Assembly: GCA_013115135.1 (NCBI GenBank)
Contig: JABANP010000023.1
Coordinates: 186,001 to 250,000, forward strand
Length of the DNA stretch: 64,000 nucleotides
Direction of reading: 5' to 3'
Origin: Perkinsus olseni
Lineage: Eukaryota; Perkinsozoa; Perkinsida; Perkinsidae
A program made the translations under genes and the position numbers. Shown here in pieces: positions 22,853 through 32,764 of the stretch; position 1 is the first letter of the stretch, and each line of letters opens with the position of its first letter. Under the pieces are notes generated by a model. The model worked only from the letters and a program-made list of their open reading frames with translations, was not told where the DNA came from and searched no databases.

Positions 22853-24736
22853 ATGTCATTCTCATCATCATTCGCCGAAGCCCCGACCTCGAAGAAGCCA
22901 GTGTCTTGCACGGGCGGCGATGGTAAGAAGGCTCAGCTGTAGAGGGCTTCTCGACGCCAGGCCGCGAGATACTCGCTTGTACTTTTGTCGTCGCCCGGTT
23001 GTTTGCCCGACTTGTTGCTTTAGGCTCTTTTCTCCACAGTAACTGTTGCAATTTCTACCGGCCTGCAGTCAGGTCAACCGCTTTCCTTCATCGATGAAGA
23101 TACTATCGTGTACGCCGATGAGCCCGGGGAAGACGATCCGAACCTCAAGATAATGGCCCTCAAGCAACGTGACTCCCCACTCCTGGTGGCGGAAGAGCTG
23201 AGTTGGGCTTGATTAGGTATCGATGTGCTGGAGGAGGAGAAGAAGTGGTTGGAGTGGCGTAACTTTGTTGCGTCATTCTACGATGAGGGCATCTTGCTTC
23301 AGGCCTTCGGAAATGGCAGGACTGCCACGAGTGCTCAAAGTGCAAACATGAGAAGCAGGAGGAGAAGGAGGACGAAGCCATTGTTGTTAAGAGTAAGTTT
23401 TCTGTTCTCTTCTCGAGTATCACAGAAGCTACTGATATGACTATATAGGAGGACCATGAATGTAGCGTCGAATAGCTTTGTCTGCGCCTCAGGTTCAGCA
23501 AGGATTATGGAAGTTTCGAGTCACGGCAACCGAATGACCAGGCACCAGTCGAGAAGCTACATCTACTCTTGGATCCATTGCAATGACATGGACCTACCAG
23601 ATGGCGTGCTCAAAAAGCGGCTCAGTAGGGTGCTCGCCCAGCTCAACGAGGCAAAGTCTTTGACGTTCTATTCTATATTCGTCGGGGAGCAGCAGAGGGA
23701 CGGCAGTCGACTTGTACACTCCCTGCTGAAGTATGGAACCCCGACGCGGTGGAAGCAGCTCTCGGACACTCTTCGAAGCAGATATGGGATCGACGCTTCG
23801 ATCAGATGTGCTGTCCCGAGGCCCGGCTTCAAAAGCTGTATGTACCCCATGCTCTTCAGCCACTGCCTCGACCTCGACCCTAGCCCCTACCTGTCCCCTC
23901 ATCATCCTGACCCCCGAAACCTCCTCGACGTCGAGGGGCAGGGCCCGAAGGGCAGGCAGACTCTTGCTTTGGAGGGGGGCGATCTCTCGATGCTGCCGAT
24001 CAAACGGGACGCTGAAAGGAAGGATGGAATTCCGGAGCATGCTGGTGAGGACAGAGCACTGGCCGTGAGTGTGCTGGGAGATAGCCGAGCTTTTATGGAT
24101 GAGTCTGTGGACTGTATGGAAGAGGACAACACGGACCCGATGTATGAAGTGGAAGCTTGCCTGGAGGCCGAGTGCCTCTGCGAGAGTCCCGGCCTGTGGC
24201 TGGAGCGAATATCGACCTTGGTTGTGCGGAATCTTGGAGAAGAGGGAGCGAAGAAACTGAGGAACGATATCCAGCGGAATCTGGAGGAGGGACGCTCGAA
24301 GGAGACTAATGTGGTTATCTACGGTGTGGCCTCCAGTGGTAAGACCGCCATACTGCGGCCTCTCACTCACATCTTGAAGTGCGCCAAGATCTCCGATGCT
24401 GAGGAAATCTCCCGTGAGGATTTACTCGACTGTGAGTGCATCTTGTGGACTCGCTTCTGCGTGGAGGATTTGGGCGACGACTTTGACATGACGAAGTTAC
24501 TCAAACTCCTCGATGGCCGCCCGGTTGAGATGAGCTGCGACCAGCGAAATAGTGGCTCTACTTTCGACAAGTTGGTGCCAATTTTCCTCACGTGTGATGC
24601 TCTCCCTGTCCCAAGGGAAGATCAGGACAGGGAGGCCTTACATGAGAGGCTTCAGCGATGTCACTACTTCCCTCATAAGATGGACCGAGAGGAGCGGGGG
24701 AAAGCCGTTCAGGCCTTGCAACCGGTGCTTCGCTGA
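22853..24736 (+). CDS. Rep array unit 4: full-length open frame, catalytic residues replaced
   Basis: ATG 22853 begins MSFSSSFAEAPTSKK. Exons follow with FIDEDTIVYADEPGEDD (about 23090), GIDVLEEEKKWLEWRNF (about 23219) and a Cys exon CHECSKCKHEK (about 23321). The Rep exon enters in phase 1 after cctcag near 23492 and stays open to 24736, over 400 codons. Motif I-like RSYIYSWIH is clear. The HUH position reads LVH (first His lost) and the motif III position HCLD (Tyr to His). Walker A GVASSGKT is intact, but Walker B reads ILWTRF with no acidic residue and motif C LTCD instead of ITCN. The final 20 or so codons are shifted relative to unit 1: the conserved CNRCFADWLF lies in another frame, so the product ends differently. 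Catalysis looks lost while the open frame is kept. Confidence 0.65.
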
Positions 24737-26069
24737 TTGGCTCTTCGTAGATACACTAGCTCGAACTCAGCATGAATAATGACGTTTCACCCTGTCTGCT
24801 GTTCGGTTCAAATCAATTTCTGCGGCAATTATTCTCTCAGGCTTGCAGATGATGGTGATGGCCCTGCTGCTGCTCAGCCGCAGGTACGGAAGCCCCCACG
24901 CAGGTCGTCTTTGAGGCATGTTGTGTCAAGTAAAATATCATTCGCAGGCGCTTCAATCTGCTGCTTCTGTAGCGTTGTCCAGTTTGAAAGTGAGGGGTTA
25001 AATATGAGAGCGGATCGTGATGACTTGGGCTTCTTCTCCACCAGACGGTTCCCTTCCGATATTCTTCGGGAGCTTCAGCATACATCAGTCTGTAACGAAA
25101 AGATTCAACATGGAGAAATGAGGCCACTATGCCATGAGGCGCGAGAATCGCCGGTATCTCTGAGCCGTTCGCCGAAGAGCTGCGCCAGCCGAGCGGCTCG
25201 AATTTTTGCTGTAGGTCCTTAGTCAGGAGCTACAGCACGAGTCCTGACACGTGGAAGCGTCGTGTTCCCACTTTGGGTCGTGAAGTCTCCACAGTAAGGG
25301 AACGATTCACTTGCTGACCCCGAGATTCTCGAGTTGAGACCATTGGCGCCCCACGTGGCATAGTGGAGGCTGCATTCTTGCATGCTGCATTATCTTGTCG
25401 CAGGCTGCTGTATGTCGGGCACTTCGCCCGAGCCTACCGAACTTGGTCAAGCATTTTTTAGCGGGAAACCGTGGCTAATTGTATCATGTACCGCACCACA
25501 TGGTTCTCTAAACCCTTTCTAGTAGTGTGGTGTCTCGCTCACTCTATAGAAGTTTAGTGCACCGCGGTGTTTTCCTCAACACTGACCCTTGAGTCCTGAC
25601 GGCTCAGTTTCCTCAGCACTACTGGGCACAGCTTCGGCTGGAGGGCCCACTGAGTCAGTACTACTGACTCAGTAGGCCCTCCTGCCGAAGCAGTGGAGGA
25701 TCTTCAATAGACCTCTCCTGAATTTCAAGTAGCTACTTTTTCGTGGTGAACACCAATGGGCCATCAGCAATCCCGGTGGCCCTCTACTGCCGCCGGGTCC
25801 CGCGGTGAATCTTCCGAAGATTATCTTCGACTGACGGTGAGGACATCAACAGTACATGCATAAGAAGACAATGTCCCAGGGATGTTTTGTCTTAGTTTTG
25901 GCTAGGAGAAACATGACTTTGAACTAGGAAGTGATCGATGGTTCGGCGTTGAGCTTCGCAGTACAGGAGATCGGTGATTTTCAAATATAGGCCGAGTGCC
26001 GCCAGCGCCGAGTGAAACCATCATGCACTGCTCACGACACGTAAAGCTGCTTTTGAGGCTTTTTCACAT
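24737..26069. other. Spacer between Rep units 4 and 5, contains a long hairpin
   Basis: About 1.3 kb with no convincing gene. The first 150 bp continue the unit 4 3' flank. Segments near 25085-25130 and 25350-25395 resemble 17295-17345 and 17435-17465 around the start of unit 2, so promoter or 5' intron sequence is also duplicated. A near-perfect palindrome at 25631-25691 is listed separately. Confidence 0.45.
25631..25691. repeat. 61-base near-perfect palindrome (hairpin)
   Basis: Bases 25631-25660 and 25662-25691 are reverse complements at 28 of 30 positions around a single central base, with mismatches at arm positions 9 and 18. The stem core is ACTGAGTCAGTA on one side. It sits between Rep units 4 and 5. 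No nonanucleotide of the TANTATTAC type is present in the loop, so it is not a standard CRESS-virus origin. Confidence 0.85.
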
Positions 26070-28363
26070 ATGTCGAACTCGCCATCCCAGCCCATCCAGC
26101 CCGTCGACTCACCAAACGCGAGTGCCGGTGAGCTGGCTGCGATTATAGACAACATTTCTCTCGAGTCGATCGCCGTTTGTATTTTGTCTCTCCCATCTGT
26201 TGGAAGGTCGCGCGCTGAGATAGTATCTCGGAGACGTGGCTACCTGGCGCCTCCTTTGCGTGCTGTAATCCCTCGTCTGGGGGATAGTCAACCGCTTCAC
26301 GCTTCATGGTTAAGCGTTAGGATGGTGGGCAGAAGGAACCGCTGTGACTATGCCTTAACGACATCCATAGCAGTTTCATTCGGCGAGTTTCCGAGAGTAA
26401 CCACGAGGCGGTCGCCGAGCACTATTCCTATGCATCTTGAATAACTTTATACGGTCCTAAACTCTTTCCGTAACATAGCCAGGGCTGAACTCTCCGTCAT
26501 GATTGCCGTTTCTCTGCTCCAGATATCTTTCACGACTGCGTGGAGTCTAACCCCCGGCGCTGTTCTGGTGAGCATAGCTATCACTCCTGAGCATGCTTTT
26601 CAACATCTGTCACTTCCTGCAGTGTCTAGTACCGTCGGCTTCTCTAGTCGAATTCAGGCGATGAGGACGCTGTCCTTCAGATGAAGTTAGCTTATTGGAC
26701 GCAACAGTTCTCTATGGGGATGAAGAAGGAGACTCGGATACCGAGGAGAAAGTGAGACCGAAGGCCATGTACGCGCACTCCAAGCAGCCTCGCCATAGTT
26801 AGTTGTGCCAGTCCCGCGGCGTGAGTTCGAGGCCATGGAGGAACGTAAGGCGTCCTTCAGCTTCTGTATCCATCGTGAGTACTCATTCTTCTTGCAGGCA
26901 TTCGCTTCCTGGAGTCGGAAAATGCTGAACTGAAGCAGGGCGGCAAGCAACTCCGTTTTCACGGCTGGTCGTCATTCTGTCACTGAATAGGTGTATCTAG
27001 CCGCGTTGGCTTCTGTCCGCAATGTTCGCATCGGAATCTGCCGGCAGAAGCGGGCGAGAGCCGCGGAGAAGGTGAGGAACCTCTCCGGCCCGGGTGCGGT
27101 GTTTACCACCTTACAGAAGCTTTTGCTATCACTAAGGTGGATATTTCGGTGACCAAATACACGTTGAAAATGAATGCAGCAATATCATCTGGACACTTGC
27201 GTGACGTAAGTCACGTCGAAATACATATCCTATGCATCCAAGACACGAGGGTGTCGTCCTACTCTTTCCAACTTTCACGATGTACTGCTCGTTACTGGGG
27301 AGTGTTCGACTCCATTTTCGTCAGGCCATAAAGGGAAGTGTCTCGGGAGCGCCGGACTTCCCTTTTGTGTTTACCGGCATGTGGCTGCCGTTTGGGTCAC
27401 GACCATTCTCTTGAGTCTCGCAAACTGAAAATCTTCGGCTTCGACCTCACTGGAATCGTTGTGAACCTTGCCAAAGACATTAAGGCTTTGCGACGTCTCG
27501 CCGGGGCAAGCGAGAGGAAAACTCAACCCATATACCACAGGAACACTTTCCCAGTTGGCATCAAGAGACCTGAATCGAACACTCCCCCTGGTTATGAGTA
27601 ATACGCCGTCGAAGTTGAATGCACAGTAGTGAGGCATAGTCCTTCATTGATGCAAACACTCAGGACCCATAAGGCCACTGGTCGAGGCAGGAATCCGCAC
27701 TCGCATAAACGCGAAATCAAGTAGCATTGTCGAGTGTCGGCCGACCGGCATGCGAATTTGGTTCGACTTGTACTTCTGTACCGTACTTCTGTACTTCTGG
27801 TAGCTTGCACCTGAGAGGCGTGTCACAGCACTTCAATCAGACGCGATATCGTGCCAAGAACATGCCTCTCAGGCCGCATCCCAGTCGAAGAGCTAGCTAC
27901 GAGCGGCCCCAGGATTACTCCCTGGCCCGTTCGTGACGCTTGTTCGGCGACTGAGCTTCGGTTGGCCGACCGAGAAGCTCAGGCCAGGGTCTACGTGTGG
28001 GACTGGCCGGAGTCCCCTCACGGTCTATCTCCTCGTCATATCGAGAAGTCGGAACTGGGACGTTTGGTATCGGAGCTGAACGTTGGAAAGGGCCTCGCCC
28101 AGTTTTCGGTCTTTTACCGACGCTTGCCAAGCGGACCGGTCAATGCTCGCTTCATTGTTAAGTATTGGGGTTCACGACGCTGGGTGAAGATGTCACAAAC
28201 GCTGAGGACGGTGTATGGTATTCATGCTAGTACTCTGCAGGGCTCTCGTGGTTCCCTCAACTACGACTCGCTTTTCAACGATTGCCTCCTCGGTGACCCT
28301 GAGCCCCTTCTCTCCCCCAACCACCCGCCCGTCCCGTTGCCTGATTATATACCCACCATTTAG
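26070..28363 (+). CDS. Rep array unit 5: diverged nickase-like domain, no helicase
   Basis: ATG 26070 (MSNSPSQPIQPVDSPNASA) precedes a donor gtgagc. Later exons read LLDATVLYGDEEGDSD (about 26690), REFEAMEERKASFSF (about 26826), the mini-exon GIRFLESENAELKQGG (about 26898) and a CxxC exon GFCPQCSHRN (about 27010), the same order as units 2-4. An exon at about 27410-27600 (LKIFGFDLTGIVVNLAKDIK) has no counterpart that I could find. The last exon, within 27851-28363, matches the nickase region only: VYVWDWPES for motif I, ELGRLVSELNVGKGLAQFSV, then ARFIVKY where the HUH should be, and a degenerate NDCLLGD at motif III. It ends LSPNHPPVP shortly afterwards with a stop. It is the most diverged copy, and all catalytic residues are gone. 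Confidence 0.55.
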
Positions 28364-29826
28364 TAGAATGACTGGCATTCTTCAACCTTCGTCGTGATAA
28401 CTATCCTCCGTGTTCCCTATGTCAGAGCGGCAGTTGCGTTACCCCAGCTGGCTGGGGTGCCCTACATCGATTAATTTTGAAGAAACTCATCGAACGGAGC
28501 CGCTCTGTGCATTATAGGGATCCCTCTGACTCATTTGCCACGTCCTGGTGTGCACTACAAACGGCAGCCAGTTCGCGTGCTGTACACCGCATGAGTGAGT
28601 GGACGGTTCATGCGACGTATCATATGGTCCATACGCGATGGACGATCTATCAGAGACGCAATAGACGGTCTATCATAGACTTCATGACAGCCAACAGGGT
28701 AATCCGAAGGTATCACAGCGCATCATGACACGATGGGTGAACTCGGGAAAACAGGCTCAATACACGGTGGGTGTCGCATGCCTTAGCGAAAGGAACTCCA
28801 AACGCGTTCTCTTTACTATGACGACTGCAGTCGCGCCCATCGCTCAATTATAGGCTGTTAGCAATCCATTGGAACCATTTCGTCACAACTCCAGTGAGTG
28901 AGAGAGTCTGAACTGCGGATCATCCAGTTGAAGCTCCCATTTCAATTCTCAGGCAGCTCGAAAGATCTCCTGCAATGTGCGCCTCCCGACGCCGCGCTCG
29001 ACAGAGAAGGATCGCTGTTGCTGCTGAGTAGATTCCTATGTGATGCCGTCCGAGAACTTCAAACCACGGTAGCTCACCGGAATCCACGATTGTGCACGCG
29101 AAGGTGGAGTCCGATAGCGGAGACAAAGGTATGCCGACGAAGCGATGACTTACTTAGTTTCCTTCTTAGTCGTTGAGGTCCGCGTCAGCGAGATTTTGCC
29201 ACTGGAAAAGGTCAGGGGTGGCATTGCTAGCTTAAGATCGAGGTTGCAATCATTTTCGCCGGGGATGAAAATTTTTCATTGAGCAAAGAAACACCGAGGT
29301 AGAGGGGCGTAGCAAGCTGGCCGAATATTCAGTAGGGAGAACTGGAGATCGGAGACTGCTTGAAAGGGTGCTTGTCACCTTCGTGAAAGGGAGGCCGCGA
29401 GAGACGAGACGACCGAGAACAGGGAAGGCCCATCACAGAGTACCCTGACAACAGTCGACTTTTAAGTGTCTGGTGAGAAAAATTCGCTTCGCTGACTCCG
29501 GCACGCTTTTCTCTCCCGATCACCCACCTTGCTACCATGGCCATGGTTTCATAGCGATGGCATGATTTCCTACGACCAGAAGCTGGGAGTCACGGCTGCA
29601 TCGCCACTATGCTGGCCATGAATCCTTTTGTATGGAAGTATTTCTTGTGGTCCCCGAGAGGGTTATGTAGTGAGTTGTGAAACATAGATGCAGTGCCTGG
29701 TCGACCATAGGTCGATTGCTTTACCCGCAAACCAGTTGTCAACTCGGTTGCTTCATAACGATAGGGACTCCTTTCGGATAAGGTTTCAGCATAGGCGCCA
29801 ACGGCCGGTTTAGTTCATTTCTGATA
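28364..29826. other. Long intergenic stretch
   Basis: About 1.46 kb between Rep unit 5 and the CRAL-TRIO gene. Short open frames (28477-28728, 28898-29176 and 29329-29544 minus) carry no motif. Several local imperfect inverted repeats occur near 28600-28690. No RNA gene is recognised. Confidence 0.4.
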
Positions 29827-31188
29827 ATGAGCATCGCCATCAACTGGCCCATTGGCCCCTTCACCCTTCCACCGGAGCTACTGGCTCTTGAAGTCACCGA
29901 TGCGTATCTTTTCTCTCGCTACGATGATGGCTCCACTGAGCGGCGCATATTCTGCAACGTACGACAGCGTCAACTCGCGACGATTGAGGATTGCCTCTAG
30001 GTCCCTCTATTAAAAAAGGAGTTAGATCAGCTAGAAGAGCTTACCGAGTACCTCTGCTCCTTATGCGTAACGTTGAAGAGGCGCATGGAACCAAAGAGGC
30101 TGAGGTGGGCGCGAACGTATCTTTGAAGTTGCTCACTGGCACTTTGCCAGATACCTCCAGACGGCTGCTGGCAATGTGAAAAAAGCAGCGTCCATGATGA
30201 TGGAGACCGAGCGATGGAGTGAGTGTGATGTTGTCGGGTTGTGATCCATCTTGGGTCGTCAAATCTTCAGGACGGTCTTTCTTTGACAAGCCCATCGACG
30301 ATAGGGAGATTTATAAGCAGCTCAACCTGGTGCGTCCTCGGCACGTTCTGGTTGCAGCGGCTTCTATCATTCGAGGCAATCGATGCTACGCCTCTGCCAG
30401 GGTTTTGTCTACATATCGGGCCGAGATAAGCTACTACGACCATGCCTGGTCGTACGGGTCACGCAGATGCTGCGGAATGGAGTCGACCAGAACACTTCCC
30501 TTCGGTGTGTGTGTTTCCTTATGGAGTTTATTATACGGTGAAGCTGTCCAGGGCAGGGCGACGCGAGCTCGACTCATCCCTCGCTCCTAGGTACATGCTT
30601 CTCCCTGGTAAGTGTGAGAGCACTGTCACCCTCCTCGACTTGGAGAATATTGGCCTGATGCAATTCGTGCCAGCAGTGTCCCGTACACGGGCCATATTCG
30701 GGGTGAGAGATACATGCATCCTAAGAGCTGCGCTGACGCTCTCCGTCCCATCGCGAAAGCAACCCTGGTATCGGTTTCAGGTCTTGGCCGAGCACTACGT
30801 CGGACGATCCGCTCTCACGTTTGTGAAGAGCGCGCCTGCTGCCCTCGAGGGTTTGATCAGAGGCCTAGTGCCGGAAGAAAAGAGGAGGAAAATTGTCTAT
30901 GTTCAAGCAACAGAGGACATCGCCAAGTGAAGGTTCGACACCTCTCACCGTCGGCCACCGAAGCTTGGCAGGCACTTCGATGCCGAGCAGCTGGAAGTCC
31001 AGTACGGAGGTCGGAAACCGACCATTACCAGCTTCTATCCCGTGAACCACCTGAGCTCAAGGTCGGGGGAGAGCCCAGCGCGATCGTCTTCTGCACGCAT
31101 GCGCACCGCCAGTACGCCACCTCTCATTCATGATCAGCTATGCCCTGGCAGGAACGGAGAACTACAAACTTTTCGCCAGCTGCCATAG
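29827..31188 (+). CDS. CRAL-TRIO (Sec14-like) lipid-binding protein
   Basis: Sec14-like proteins bind and exchange phospholipids or other hydrophobic ligands. The start is ATG 29827 (MSIAINWPIGPFTLPPELL). An N-terminal helical segment HFARYLQTAAGNVKKAASMM (about 30140-30200) fits the CRAL-TRIO N domain. Then come RSFFDKPIDDREIYKQLNL, GFVYISGRDKLLRPCLVVRV (about 30403), a family hallmark (G-x-x-x-GRDK-x-x-RP), STVTLLDLENIGLMQF (30610), HYVGRSALTFVKSAPAALEG (30796), EEKRRKIVYVQ and, after an intron ending ggcag at about 30972, FDAEQLEVQYGGRKPTITSF, the typical C-terminal EQLxVxYGG. About seven introns are inferred. One reading ends at TAG 31186-31188. Another uses an acceptor near 31180 and continues downstream, so the C-terminus is open. 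Confidence 0.78.
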
Positions 31189-32579
31189 GTGAGGACAAGC
31201 TGTTCTGGGACACTCCTAGGGAATTGGACCCATTAGGTGTCTGGGTCTTCCCACTATCCGCGGAGAGCTATGGGAGCGAGGGGTCCCTCATGTACCACTG
31301 CGATACGCTGCTGAGGCTGTACAGTATTTTAATGCCCTCGGTTTGCCGCCGCCTGAGAACGTAAGCACACACCAGTGAGGTCGTCTGATTCACTAGCTGT
31401 TGTCGTAGACGATGTTCCCCTGCGAGGGTCAAGCGCTCGAGTCAAAGGCGCTCCCCGGGGGGTCGGGAGGTGTTCACGAGATGCTCTTTGGAATCGCCGT
31501 GAGCTCCAGTGACCGTTGAGGATGCAGGAATTGTCCCCTTCGCAGAACTTGCCAAGCCCGGTGCCGGAGGGCACCATGCAGGATATGATGGCGGATGACT
31601 ATGATCTGGTGGGCCCACGCTTCTGCCGTTCCCCAATGGAGAATCTCCGGGGCAACCTGTAGGTGATGACTCATGCTAACGAGGACTCAGAAGGAGCTGG
31701 AGAGTGAGTCCCATCTCGACAGCATTCTAGTCTGGCTTCCTAGCCTTGTGTACTCCAGGCAGCTCTTCGCGAAGGAACGACGTCAACGGACTGCGAGCAC
31801 AGGCTCTGAGGCGACCCCGATGACAGAGTAGAAAATTTGCCTTCGCACCACGTTCTTTACGCGTCCTGTCATCAGTTCGTCGGTGGTGGACTCGATCGAG
31901 CAGCAGAGGCCTGCGGAGAAGTCACGGAAAGGTGTCACTAGCCGGCATTCCAGCTCGCATTATGAAAGTGCTTCATTCAGATGCGAGGCGGAGATCCAAG
32001 CTAGGCCCTCGCATGACTCCCGAAAGACCGGTCAGTGGGGCCTGCGATAGGTTGTCGCTCTCTCGACTCCGGGGTACCCCGACGAGTACAGCTTCGTGAC
32101 GATCTCTAACAGGGAACAGTTCAGACGGTTCCTCATGCTCCGTCCAAGAACGTCCCACCCGCTAACATTGCGCAACCATCTTCTTGTGCATGCGTGCAAT
32201 CGCCCTTGCCCCAATGAGACGCCACTGTATCAGCGTCGACCCCTTCAACGGGCATGGCCAGGTCTGGCAATCAATCGGTCCCACCTTTCAGAGAGTTTGT
32301 ACTGAGTGGCCTGCCCGGGCTCGCTCCACTTTCTGACGCCAAAGGAAATCAATGCCCTCCAGTTGGGGACACGGGCGAGGAGCCTATCGGGGAAATGCCC
32401 TTCTCGGCTCGGGCTGCCCCAATCCATCGTTCGACTGCAGCTTGGGCATCCTCGTGGCTCTGCCGTACTTGTATACCACGGGACGACCTTTAGTGAAAGT
32501 AGGCACATTCCTCATCGCTGGTGGATCTATTCTTTCTCCTTTTGTCGAGTTGTTTGTGGTTCTGCACGGAGAAGGCTAA
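31189..32579 (+). CDS. Coding-like multi-exon stretch, possible C-terminal part of the CRAL-TRIO gene
   Basis: Plus-strand pieces with donor/acceptor-like ends continue after the CRAL-TRIO core: GEDKLFWDTPRELDPLG (about 31185), EGTMQDMMADDYDLVGPRF (about 31570), DEYSFVTISNREQFRRFL (about 32080), and a final segment with a hydrophobic stretch (LGILVALPYLYTTGRP, then VGTFLIAGGSILSPFVELF) ending at TAA 32577-32579. No family is recognised for these. They may be one longer lipid-transfer protein with a C-terminal membrane segment, or a separate small gene. Exon boundaries are only sketched. Confidence 0.35.
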
Positions 32580-32764
32580 TGTAGTAGTATCAGTGTGACC
32601 CGCATGGAGTTGCCTGGCGAGTTGTCTGTGCCATGTCCCGTTTTCTCTGCGTACACTATGGCCACATCGCTGTTGGGTTGATCAGTGCAAGCTCGAAAGG
32701 GCGAACGGAAACCCGCTGAGCATTCCGCGATGTGAAGATCTGTCTCGGCAGATTGTGTTCCTCC

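Noticed and set aside
23594..24370. 258-codon minus-strand frame opposite Rep unit 4
   Set aside because: It is antisense to a motif-supported exon and has no motif of its own; it is a shadow of GC-rich coding sequence.
25631..25691. Standard CRESS-virus origin of replication
   Set aside because: The palindrome has a one-base loop and no TANTATTAC-type nonanucleotide, so it cannot be called an origin on sequence alone.
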